Shown here in pieces: positions 6,890-13,815 of a DNA stretch of 14,851 nt. The stretch covers positions 1 through 14,851 of the forward strand of contig DASQUP010000097.1 in the NCBI GenBank assembly GCA_035641235.1. The letters are read 5' to 3'. The notes under the pieces are model-generated. The model was given only the letters and a program-made list of their open reading frames with translations, was not told the origin of the DNA and made no database searches. The translations under genes and the position numbers were made by a program. Origin of the DNA: DASQUP01 sp035641235 (GTDB lineage Bacteria > Actinomycetota > CADDZG01 > WHSQ01). Each line of letters starts with the position of its first letter. The first letter of the stretch is position 1.

Positions 6890-8044
6890 TTGGCCTTATC
6901 CGCCATCAGGGCTGCCGTAGTAGGTGTTGGGTTCATAGGCGTTGCTCATGTGGAGGCGTTGCGTCGTCTCGGAGTCGATGTCGTTGGAGTAGTTGGCTCT
7001 ACGCCGGAGCGCGCCCGGAGAAAGGCTGAGTCGGCGAATCTCCCGCGCGTTTACGACGGCCTCGATGAACTGCTTGCCGACGACACGATCAACGTCGTTC
7101 ATGTCGCCAGCCCAAATCACGTGCACGCCGACCAGGTGCGCGCCGTCCTGGCGGCAGGCAAACACGTCGTATGCGAAAAACCCCTAGCCCTGAGCAGCCG
7201 GGACACCGGCGATCTCCTGGAGCGAGCGCAATCATCAGGGCTCGTACATGCGGTCTGCTACAACATCCGGTTCTATCCCCTGTGCCATCAGATGCATGCG
7301 TTGGTGGCGTCGGGGGCAATCGGTGAGCCCCGGTTCGTAACGGGTGGCTACCTGCAGGACTGGCTGTTGCTCCCCACCGACTGGAACTGGAGGCTCGTAC
7401 CGGAAGAGGCCGGCGACCTGCGCGCCGTTGCGGATATCGGATCCCACTGGCTCGACCTGGCGCGTTTTATCACCGGCAGGCGCGTCGTGGAGGTAATGGC
7501 CGACCTGCATACACTCGTCCCGACACGGCGGCATCCGTCCGGACCCGTGGAGACATTCGCAGCCGTCTCTGGAGACGACGATCTGATCGAGGAAGAGATG
7601 TCCTCGGACGACGCCGCGGGGATCATGCTCCGCTTCGAAGGGGGCACCAAAGGTTTGGTCGCCGTATCCCAGGTGTCCGCAGGGCGCAAGAACTCCGTAA
7701 CCATCGAAGTCGACGGATCGGACTCGGCCGTTTCTTGGTGGTCGGAGGATCCCGATCGCATGTGGATCGGCCACCGAGGGCGCCCCAACGAAGTCCTTCA
7801 GCGTGACCCATCTCTGGTGGAGGAGAGCATCAGGGGCCTGATCGGTTACCCGGGTGGTCACGTGGAGGGCTACCCGGATACCTTCAGGGCCCTTTTTGGT
7901 GAGGTCTATGCAGACGTTGAGCGAGGCGCCCCATCCGACGACCCCTCCTATCCGACGTTCGCGGACGGCCACGACGCCCTGTGTGTGCTGGAGGCACTCG
8001 GGCGCAGCTCTGCGGAGGCGCGCTGGGTCACCGTGGAAAGATGA
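6890..8044 (+). CDS. Gfo/Idh/MocA-family NAD(P)-dependent oxidoreductase (first copy)
   Basis: This 384-aa protein has an N-terminal Rossmann fold (VGVGFIG at 11-17), the catalytic-lysine motif CEKPLA (Lys97) and the C-terminal substrate-domain motif ADIGSHWLDLARF (181-193), whose His186 is the expected active-site residue. The segment GGYLQDWLLLPTDWNWR (152-168) resembles a subgroup that includes glycoside and anhydrosugar dehydrogenases; this is recalled family resemblance, not an alignment. It would oxidise a sugar or polyol hydroxyl with NAD(P). The start is TTG at 6890 behind AGGAGG (6880-6885); later starts would cut the nucleotide-binding strand. It lies 9 bases after permease 2 and 33 bases before the TIM-barrel gene, consistent with one operon. 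The substrate is unknown. Confidence 0.92.
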   Translation: MALSAIRAAVVGVGFIGVAHVEALRRLGVDVVGVVGSTPERARRKAESANLPRVYDGLDELLADDTINVVHVASPNHVHADQVRAVLAAGKHVVCEKPLALSSRDTGDLLERAQSSGLVHAVCYNIRFYPLCHQMHALVASGAIGEPRFVTGGYLQDWLLLPTDWNWRLVPEEAGDLRAVADIGSHWLDLARFITGRRVVEVMADLHTLVPTRRHPSGPVETFAAVSGDDDLIEEEMSSDDAAGIMLRFEGGTKGLVAVSQVSAGRKNSVTIEVDGSDSAVSWWSEDPDRMWIGHRGRPNEVLQRDPSLVEESIRGLIGYPGGHVEGYPDTFRALFGEVYADVERGAPSDDPSYPTFADGHDALCVLEALGRSSAEARWVTVER

Positions 8045-8077
8045 ACAGATGAGGCAACCAGCTAGGGGGAGAGGCGA

Positions 8078-8992
8078 ATGAAACTCGGTTTTCTGACGGC
8101 GCCGTTTCCGACTAGGACGCTCCAGGAGGTCGCGGACTGGGCCGCCACCAACTCGTTTTCGGCTCTCGAGATTTGTTGCTGGCCCAAGCAGGAGGGGGCG
8201 GCGCGCCGCTACGCCGGCGTATGTCACATCGACGTCGACGGGCTGACGGAAGCACAGGGAAAGGAGATCGTCGGCGATCTATCGTCGCGCGGCATCGAGG
8301 TCTCCGCGCTCGCTTACTACCCCAATCCGCTACATCCGTCTCCGGATGAGCGCAGCCAAGCCATCGACCACCTCAAGAAGGTCATCACCGCGGCGTCGGT
8401 AATGGACGTGGGTCTGGTCACGACCTTCATCGGCGCAGACAGGACGAAAACGCTCGCCGACAACTGGTCGGAGGCGAAGAAGGTGTGGCCGGAGATCGTA
8501 GGCCACGCTACGGACTCCGGAGTGAGGATCGCAATCGAGAACTGCCCGATGATCTTCTCGAACGACGAATGGCCGAGTGGAAACAACCTTGCCTATTCGC
8601 CGTCCATGTGGCGGACCATGCTGGAGGAATTCGGCGACACGGTCGGCCTCAACTTCGATCCATCGCACCTCGTGTGGCAGATGATCGACATTCAGACGGC
8701 GGTGGAGGAATTCGGTGAGCGCTTTTACCACGTCCATGCGAAGGATCTCGAGATCGACCAAAGTGGTCTCTACGAACACGGAATCCTGTCGCTGGGTATG
8801 GGCTGGCAGATCCCGCGTTTGCCGGGACTCGGACAAGTCGACTGGGGCGAGTTCTTCGGGGCGCTCTATCGCGTCGGCTACGACTATGTGGTCTCGATCG
8901 AACACGAAGACCGCGCCTTTGAGGAGAACGACGACCTCATTGAACGAGGCTTTCTGCTGTCACGTGACGTCCTTGCTCCGTACGTGAAGTGA
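8078..8992 (+). CDS. sugar phosphate isomerase/epimerase-like TIM-barrel enzyme (AP_endonuc_2 fold)
   Basis: This 304-aa protein has the length and motifs of the xylose-isomerase-like TIM-barrel superfamily. Putative metal ligands are Glu154 in AIENCP, Asp194 and His197 in NFDPSH, His218/His220 in HVHAKD, and Glu275 in SIEHED. Members epimerise or isomerise keto/aldo sugars. Some act as lyases or hydratases on 3-keto-glycosides when encoded beside Gfo/Idh/MocA dehydrogenases, which is the arrangement here. GGGGGAGAGG precedes the ATG at 8078. The last four bases overlap the FAD oxidoreductase start (GTGA at 8989). The family is assigned with confidence; the reaction is inference. Confidence 0.91.
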   Translation: MKLGFLTAPFPTRTLQEVADWAATNSFSALEICCWPKQEGAARRYAGVCHIDVDGLTEAQGKEIVGDLSSRGIEVSALAYYPNPLHPSPDERSQAIDHLKKVITAASVMDVGLVTTFIGADRTKTLADNWSEAKKVWPEIVGHATDSGVRIAIENCPMIFSNDEWPSGNNLAYSPSMWRTMLEEFGDTVGLNFDPSHLVWQMIDIQTAVEEFGERFYHVHAKDLEIDQSGLYEHGILSLGMGWQIPRLPGLGQVDWGEFFGALYRVGYDYVVSIEHEDRAFEENDDLIERGFLLSRDVLAPYVK

Positions 8993-10305
8993 ACTCCTAT
9001 GGCACCTTCGATATCGTTGTAGTCGGGTCGGGATCGGCGGGGTCGGTCGCGGCCATTGCCGCAGCCCGTTCCGGTGCCGCAACACTGTTGATTGAGAAGC
9101 TCCCGTTTCTAGGAGGAAACTCCACGGCGGTCCTCGATACCTTCTATGGGTTCTTCACGCCGGGAGAACGGCCCCGCAAGGTGGTCGGCGGCCTCGCCGA
9201 CGAGGTTGTGGCGGGACTTGAGGATCTCGGGCGCGTGATCCGGCGGCCGAACACGTACGGCGCCGGGACCGGCATCACTTATTCGGCCGAGCACCTGAAG
9301 GCCGTGTGGGAAGGGCTCGTTTCAGGGGCCGGGGTGCGGGTGCTCCTGCACGCCTTCGTCCAGGACGCTCGTCGCGTTGAGGGCCGAGCACGCCAACTTG
9401 TGGTTGCGACAAAGGCGGGGCTACGTACTGTGGATGCCGCCGTGGTCGTCGATGCCTCTGGGGACGCCGACGTGTGCCACCATGCGGGAGTCGGGTACGA
9501 GCTCGCCGGAGAATTCGAACCTGCCCAGACGCTCACGACCACGTTTCGGATGGTCAACGTCGACCACAGGCGAAGAGCATCACTCTCCAAGGACGATTTT
9601 CACGCCCTGATGGCAGAAGCAGCCGAGTCGGGTGAGTACAACCTGCCGCGGCGCGAGGGCAGCGACCACATCACTCCGGTCGACGGGATGATCGCGACGA
9701 TCATGACGCGCATTGAACATGTTCGTCGTGAGGCAGACTTCGTCGTCAACGCCACGGATCCGGACGTTCTTACGGCCGCGGAGATCGAAGGCCGGCGTCA
9801 AGCGCTCGAGTATGTTCGCTTTTTGGTGGACCGCGTCCCCGGATACGAAAACGCTTCACTTGTCGCGCTTGGCACTCAGATAGGTATGCGGGAGACTCGC
9901 CGCGTGTACGGCGACTACCGGCTGACGCGCGACGATGTTCTTTCGGCCCGGCAATTCGACGATCAGATCGGACTGTGCGGCGCGCCGATAGAGGACCACA
10001 CCCCGGGAGTCGGCACGCGTTGGGAATACCTCCCGGAGGGCGCAGCGGTTGGGATCCCCTATCGCACGTTGATAGCCCGCGACGCTGCCAACGTTCTGGT
10101 CGCCGGCAGGTGTTTCTCCGCAACGCACGATGCCCATGCATCGGTGAGGTCGATGGCGCAGTGCATGGCGATGGGCCAGGCGGCCGGGACCGCAGCGGCC
10201 ATGGCCGCGGACGCCGGTGGCGAGGTGCGCGCAGTGGAAGTCGATCGTCTCCTCGAGACCTTACGAACCGACGGAGCGTTGTTAACCGTCGGGGCTGCTG
10301 TGTGA
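8989..10305 (+). CDS. FAD-dependent oxidoreductase (PF12831-like)
   Basis: This 438-aa protein opens with a dinucleotide-binding fold, VVGSGSAGSV (11-20), a second-strand acidic residue, Glu36, and LGGNSTAV (41-48). It has a second FAD-contact strand, VVVDASGDADV (152-162), the segment IGMRETRRVYGDY (298-310), and the C-terminal flavin motif VLVAGRCFSATHDAH (369-383) followed by QCMAMGQAAGTAAA. This order is typical of FAD-dependent oxidoreductases often found in carbohydrate-utilisation loci, most without a known substrate. The GTG start at 8989 lies within the upstream stop and has no clear Shine-Dalgarno, so it probably depends on translational coupling. Its stop overlaps the next GTG at 10302. 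It would oxidise, or desaturate, a sugar or sugar acid intermediate. No signal peptide is seen, so it is probably cytoplasmic. Confidence 0.9.
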   Translation: MNSYGTFDIVVVGSGSAGSVAAIAAARSGAATLLIEKLPFLGGNSTAVLDTFYGFFTPGERPRKVVGGLADEVVAGLEDLGRVIRRPNTYGAGTGITYSAEHLKAVWEGLVSGAGVRVLLHAFVQDARRVEGRARQLVVATKAGLRTVDAAVVVDASGDADVCHHAGVGYELAGEFEPAQTLTTTFRMVNVDHRRRASLSKDDFHALMAEAAESGEYNLPRREGSDHITPVDGMIATIMTRIEHVRREADFVVNATDPDVLTAAEIEGRRQALEYVRFLVDRVPGYENASLVALGTQIGMRETRRVYGDYRLTRDDVLSARQFDDQIGLCGAPIEDHTPGVGTRWEYLPEGAAVGIPYRTLIARDAANVLVAGRCFSATHDAHASVRSMAQCMAMGQAAGTAAAMAADAGGEVRAVEVDRLLETLRTDGALLTVGAAV

Positions 10306-11270
10306 TCGTCCGCACGATACTGGGCGACATCGAACCCAGCACACTTGGCATTACCTATTTTCACGAACACCTCATCATCGATTCGCCCCTGGTTGCCGAT
10401 CGATACCCCCACATTCTCTTGAATGAGGTCGAACCCGCCGTGGTCGAGGTCGCGGAATGTGTGTCTGCGGGGGTCGGTGCAATGGTGGATGCGATGCCCT
10501 GCGCGGCGGGGCGCGATGTCGCGAAACTCGGGAAGATCAGTGCGGCGACGGGGGCTCACGTGATCGCGGCAACGGGCCTCCATACGGCGCGCTACTACCC
10601 CGGCCTTCGATGGACGCGCGCGGAATCGGCGGATGTCCTCGCCGAACTTTTCCGGTTGGATATCGACGAGGGAATTGACAGTTACGACTACTCGGGTCCG
10701 ATGGTGCGGCGCACCCACTATCGGGCGGGGATCATCAAGGTCGCGACGCTAGGGGAGCGACCCGACGATGCCGAGCGGCGCGCCTTCGAGGCCGCTGTGC
10801 TTGCCCAGCGGGCGACCGGCGCGCCGATCCTGACGCATTGCGAGGACGGCCGGGGAGGCGTCGCTCAGGTGGAGCTCCTGATGGAACTCGGCGCGCCGCT
10901 TGATCGCGTCGTGCTCTCGCACACCGACAAGCAATCGGACCTGAGTTATCACCGCGAGCTGCTGTCCTCGGGAGTCAACCTCGAGTACGACCAGGCGCTC
11001 CGGCGCTCGCCCGGCGAGCCGGGAGGAACCGCCTGGCTGCTGGCTCAGATGCTCGCCGAAGGGTTCGGTGATCGCCTCCTGCTCGGTACCGACGGAGCTC
11101 GGCGTTCTCTGTGGCGATCACTCGGAGGAGCGCCCGGGCTTGCCTGGCTGGCAACGGGTTTCGTCGAAGTGCTGGACGACATGGGAATCGATCAACGGGC
11201 GCGCCGGCGCTTGTTCGTGGAGAACCCCGCGCGTGTGCTGACGTTCGACCCGGGACCGCCTCAAAGCTGA
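10302..11270 (+). CDS. phosphotriesterase-family metallohydrolase (probable sugar lactonase)
   Basis: The product has 322 aa from the GTG at 10302. The frame is open back to 9975, but that part lies inside the FAD gene. The N-terminus VRTILGDIEPSTLG followed by FHEHL is the classical opening of the PTE family. All binuclear-metal ligands are visible: His21 and His23 (HEH), Lys146 in GIIK (the residue carboxylated in this family), His179 in ILTH, His207 in LSHTD and Asp264 in GTDG. Known members hydrolyse organophosphates, acyl-homoserine lactones and sugar (phosphate) lactones. In a sugar-oxidation operon a lactonase role is most plausible. It is the last gene of the operon, entered by a GTGA overlap and followed by a hairpin at 11272. 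The substrate is inferred from context only. Confidence 0.92.
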   Translation: MIVRTILGDIEPSTLGITYFHEHLIIDSPLVADRYPHILLNEVEPAVVEVAECVSAGVGAMVDAMPCAAGRDVAKLGKISAATGAHVIAATGLHTARYYPGLRWTRAESADVLAELFRLDIDEGIDSYDYSGPMVRRTHYRAGIIKVATLGERPDDAERRAFEAAVLAQRATGAPILTHCEDGRGGVAQVELLMELGAPLDRVVLSHTDKQSDLSYHRELLSSGVNLEYDQALRRSPGEPGGTAWLLAQMLAEGFGDRLLLGTDGARRSLWRSLGGAPGLAWLATGFVEVLDDMGIDQRARRRLFVENPARVLTFDPGPPQS

Positions 11271-11271
11271 A

Positions 11272-11310
11272 ATGGCAAATGGCCCCCACCTGTCGGGGGT
11301 AAGTTGCCAT
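11272..11310. terminator. hairpin between convergent genes, possible bidirectional terminator
   Basis: ATGGCAA (11272-11278) pairs with TTGCCAT (11304-11310), and inside this CCCCC (11283-11287) pairs with GGGGG (11295-11299), with a symmetrical four-base internal loop between the two stems. It begins two bases after the phosphotriesterase-like stop and lies 30 bases from the stop of the convergent oxidoreductase, where a shared terminator is expected. No T-run is present on either side, so the call rests on the stem and its position. Confidence 0.62.
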
Positions 11311-11339
11311 CTCGGAACGAACGGCCCGGCGCGCCGAGC

Positions 11340-12539
11340 TCAGGTGACGGCGACGATTCTGTCTACGAACTCCCCGGAGCCTTTGTCCTTGAGAATCAGC
11401 TTGCGGCGCCCGTCGGGAAGGATCTCCGACTTGATGACCACGTGACCGTCGTAGGTCTCGGCCTCCCGCGAGATGCGCGGCGTCGTGCCACCGCGCCACT
11501 CCACCTCAATCGGGGTCCACGCTCTCGATGATGCGGACCTGTAACACGCATCCATGATGGCGTTGACGACGTACCCGTCGTAGAAGGTCTCCTCTGGCTG
11601 GCGCTCCTCGTCCATCGAACCGAACATGTCCGCGAACATGTCCACGTATCCCAGTTCAGAGACCTCGTCGCCGACGGGGAACAACCAACCCTTCTCGGAT
11701 TCGGCCTTTTCTGCGACGTACCCGCCGTCACCTCCGGCCGTGAACATCTCGAAACCGGTACGCAGGAAGTGGTTGAGCCAGATGGTTCCGTCCGTACCGG
11801 CGACCTCGTCGCGCAGGTCCATACCTCCGCGGAAAGTCCAGCTCACTTCGAACTGACCTATTGCCCCGGACTCGAATCGGATTAGGGCGATTGCGTTGTC
11901 CTCGTCGTCGATTGGGTGGACGAACGTATCCGTCGTGCACATCACCTCAACCGGCCGGTTGCCCTTCCCGACGAAGCTTCGAATGATTTCTATGCAATGG
12001 CATCCCAAGTCGATGATTGCTCCCCCGCCGGTGAGACGCCCATCCCAGAACCATGCTGAATGAGGGCCGGGGTGGGTCTCCCGTGAGCGAACCCATGTCA
12101 CGTCTCCCACCGCCCCATTCCGGACCGCGGCGAGCGCTTTGAGAGTTTTAGGCGTGTAGCACAGGTCCTCGAGATAGCCGGCGAACACTCCGGCGCTCTC
12201 GACGGTGTCGAGGATCCGCCGGGCCTCGCCTGCGTTGCGAGCCAGTGGCTTCGTGCACAGAACGGACTTGCCCGCCTGGGCGGTGAGGAGGATCGCCTCC
12301 TCGTGGAGGTGGTTGGGGAGTCCTACGACGACCGTGTCGGTGTCTGGGTGCTCGATTGCCTGTTTGAGGTCGGTGGTGTTCTCGGGGATATCCCATCGCT
12401 CACGAAAGGCTCGGCCGCGTTCCTCGGTGCGGGAGTAGACGACTTGTACCCGGTCGGTCCCGCGGCGGCCGTGGAGGGTCATCGTGTAGAAGTCTCCGAT
12501 CAGGCCCGTCCCGAGCAGGGTGATGGAATGCGGTTGCAT
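11340..12539 (-). CDS. Gfo/Idh/MocA-family oxidoreductase (second copy, own operator)
   Basis: This 399-aa protein starts at the ATG at 12539 behind GGAGGAGG; the frame runs 25 codons further up, but through the operator. The Rossmann motif is LLGTGLIGDFY (8-18), the catalytic-lysine motif reads CTKPLA (Lys97; Thr replaces the usual Glu), and the substrate domain has IIDLGCHCIEIIRSF with His181 at the expected position. It differs clearly from the operon's first family member, so it is not a recent duplicate. It is transcribed towards the operon end and alone. The operator-like palindrome at 12572-12588, 33 bases upstream, suggests control by the same GntR protein and a role in the same pathway, for example a second oxidation or the back-reduction of a keto intermediate. 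That role is inference. Confidence 0.92.
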   Translation of the reverse strand: MQPHSITLLGTGLIGDFYTMTLHGRRGTDRVQVVYSRTEERGRAFRERWDIPENTTDLKQAIEHPDTDTVVVGLPNHLHEEAILLTAQAGKSVLCTKPLARNAGEARRILDTVESAGVFAGYLEDLCYTPKTLKALAAVRNGAVGDVTWVRSRETHPGPHSAWFWDGRLTGGGAIIDLGCHCIEIIRSFVGKGNRPVEVMCTTDTFVHPIDDEDNAIALIRFESGAIGQFEVSWTFRGGMDLRDEVAGTDGTIWLNHFLRTGFEMFTAGGDGGYVAEKAESEKGWLFPVGDEVSELGYVDMFADMFGSMDEERQPEETFYDGYVVNAIMDACYRSASSRAWTPIEVEWRGGTTPRISREAETYDGHVVIKSEILPDGRRKLILKDKGSGEFVDRIVAVT

Positions 12540-12571
12540 CTGGCCTCCTCCCAATTGGCCCTCCGAGGACG

Positions 12572-12588
12572 CAATTGTATAGACATTT
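12572..12588. promoter_or_regulatory. GntR operator, copy 2 (TGTATAGACA), upstream of the second oxidoreductase
   Basis: CAATTGTATAGACATTT matches copy 1 (1314-1330) at 16 of 17 bases, with A for C in the core. On the minus strand it reads AAATGTCTATACAATTG, and TATACA inside it could serve as the -10 box of the oxidoreductase gene (4 of 6 matches; no convincing -35). A bound regulator would then cover the promoter. The conserved flanking CAATTG and ATTT, well beyond the palindromic core, argue for a common binding protein rather than chance. Confidence 0.7.
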
Positions 12589-12662
12589 AGTGCCGCGTTG
12601 AAGAGGGCCGGCAACTGTCGGTTTCAGGACAGCGGGCCGCCGCCAATCTTGATTTGCTTCCG

Positions 12663-12672
12663 CCTTGCAAGG
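12663..12672. repeat. perfect 10-bp palindrome CCTTGCAAGG upstream of the methyltransferase
   Basis: CCTTGCAAGG lies 45 bases before the methyltransferase start. A small GGGCG-ACG-CGCCC stem follows at 12680-12692. Either could be a regulator site or an RNA leader structure for this gene. Neither resembles the GntR operators. No clear -35/-10 pair is seen in this 178-base divergent region for the plus strand. Confidence 0.35.
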
Positions 12673-12717
12673 AATGTTCGGGCGACGCGCCCAAAGTCAG
12701 TTACGGGAGGCTATTAG

Positions 12718-13785
12718 ATGAATGAGTCGACGGCAGCACTTGACGAAAGGCTGATCGAGTCTGCGGTGGGAACGCTCGAGATCTTCGGCGTGTATCTCGG
12801 GCGCAAGTTGGGGTTGTACGAGGCTATTTCGGCGGCCGGGTCGGTCACTCCGGGAGAGCTCGCCGATGCCGCCGGCATATATGAGCGGTATGCGCAGGAA
12901 TGGCTCGAGCAACAGGCGGTGTCCGGTTATCTGACGGTAGCCCGAGAGTCCTCTGACGCTGCCGGGCGATCGTATGGACTGTCCGAGGAACAGGCTGCCG
13001 TTTTGGTGCGCAAGGACGATCCCTCCTACGTTTCTCCGCTCGCGTCGGCCGCCGCCGGGATAGCGGCTGTGCTTGACCGCGTCGTAGATGCCTACCGCAC
13101 CGGTTCGGGAGTCTCGTATCGGGCTTACGGCGAGGACTTCCGAACGGGTCAGGGCGGGATCAACCGTCCCGCTTTCACAAGTGATCTGATCACCGACTGG
13201 ATCCCCTCCGCACCGAACGTCCACAAGAAAGTCACCGACGAGAACATCCGGATCGCCGAGGTGGGATGTGGCCAGGGATGGGCGTCCATAGCACTCGCAA
13301 GCGCCTACCCCAATGCGGAGGTCGTTGGTATTGATGCAGACGCGGCGTCCATAGAGGACGCGCGGAGATTCGCGGCCGAACGAGGCGTGAATGTGAAGTT
13401 CGAGAACGTTTCCGGGGAGTCGATTGCCGAGTTCGGGCCGTTCGATGTAGTCCTCGTACTTGAAACCCTCCACGACCTGGCGCGACCGACCGAGGTGCTG
13501 AGCAGCATTCGCAAGTCGCTCGACCACGACGGCGTCGTGCTGATTGCCGATGAACGTGTTGCGGACTCGTTCAGCGCTCCCGGTGACCTGATGGAGCGGA
13601 TGATGTACGGCTGGAGCATCACCCACTGCCTGCCTGCATCACTTGCCGAGCAGCCCTCTGCAGGACTCGGAACGGTACTTCGATCGGACACCGTCCGCCG
13701 GCTCGGCACCGAGGCTGGGTTCTCAAAGATCGACGTTCTCGACACCGACGCGGGGTTCTTCCGCCTCTACACACTCTCAGACTGA
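12718..13785 (+). CDS. class I SAM-dependent methyltransferase with N-terminal winged-helix-like domain
   Basis: This 355-aa protein has an N-terminal helical part (about 10-100) with LGLYEAI...TPGELADAAGI...EWLEQQAVSGYL, resembling the winged-helix dimerisation domain of O-methyltransferase-like proteins and of Rv2258c-type mycobacterial proteins. The catalytic fold begins with motif I, IAEVGCGQGWAS (179-190). It continues with an acidic residue in VVGIDADAAS (Asp206), the VLVLETLHDLARP segment (245-257) and VVLIADE (273-279). It would methylate a small molecule using S-adenosylmethionine, and the substrate is unknown. GGGAGG precedes the ATG. It has its own upstream region without the GntR operator and nothing in it suggests sugar metabolism, so it probably does not belong to the catabolic cluster. 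It converges with the PD40 gene, leaving 30 bases between stops. Confidence 0.9.
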   Translation: MNESTAALDERLIESAVGTLEIFGVYLGRKLGLYEAISAAGSVTPGELADAAGIYERYAQEWLEQQAVSGYLTVARESSDAAGRSYGLSEEQAAVLVRKDDPSYVSPLASAAAGIAAVLDRVVDAYRTGSGVSYRAYGEDFRTGQGGINRPAFTSDLITDWIPSAPNVHKKVTDENIRIAEVGCGQGWASIALASAYPNAEVVGIDADAASIEDARRFAAERGVNVKFENVSGESIAEFGPFDVVLVLETLHDLARPTEVLSSIRKSLDHDGVVLIADERVADSFSAPGDLMERMMYGWSITHCLPASLAEQPSAGLGTVLRSDTVRRLGTEAGFSKIDVLDTDAGFFRLYTLSD

Positions 13786-13815
13786 GCGGAGAATCCACCA
13801 ATGCGCCCGTCCGTG

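Noticed and set aside
7235..8227. Minus-strand open frame (330 codons) opposite the first dehydrogenase and the TIM-barrel start
   Set aside because: It crosses two real genes and has no recognisable domain.
9975..10301. Upstream extension of the phosphotriesterase-like frame
   Set aside because: It lies inside the FAD oxidoreductase gene, and the family N-terminus begins exactly at the GTG at 10302.
1..12539. The cluster as a standard GlcNAc or chitin-utilisation operon, suggested by the DasR-like regulator, ROK kinase and SIS protein
   Set aside because: No NagA deacetylase, NagB deaminase or chitinase is present, and several oxidoreductases and a PTE-family hydrolase have no role in that route. 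Genes beyond the left edge could still change this view.
12697..13626. Minus-strand open frame (309 codons) opposite the methyltransferase
   Set aside because: The plus strand carries SAM motif I and a good ribosome binding site; the antisense product has no motif.
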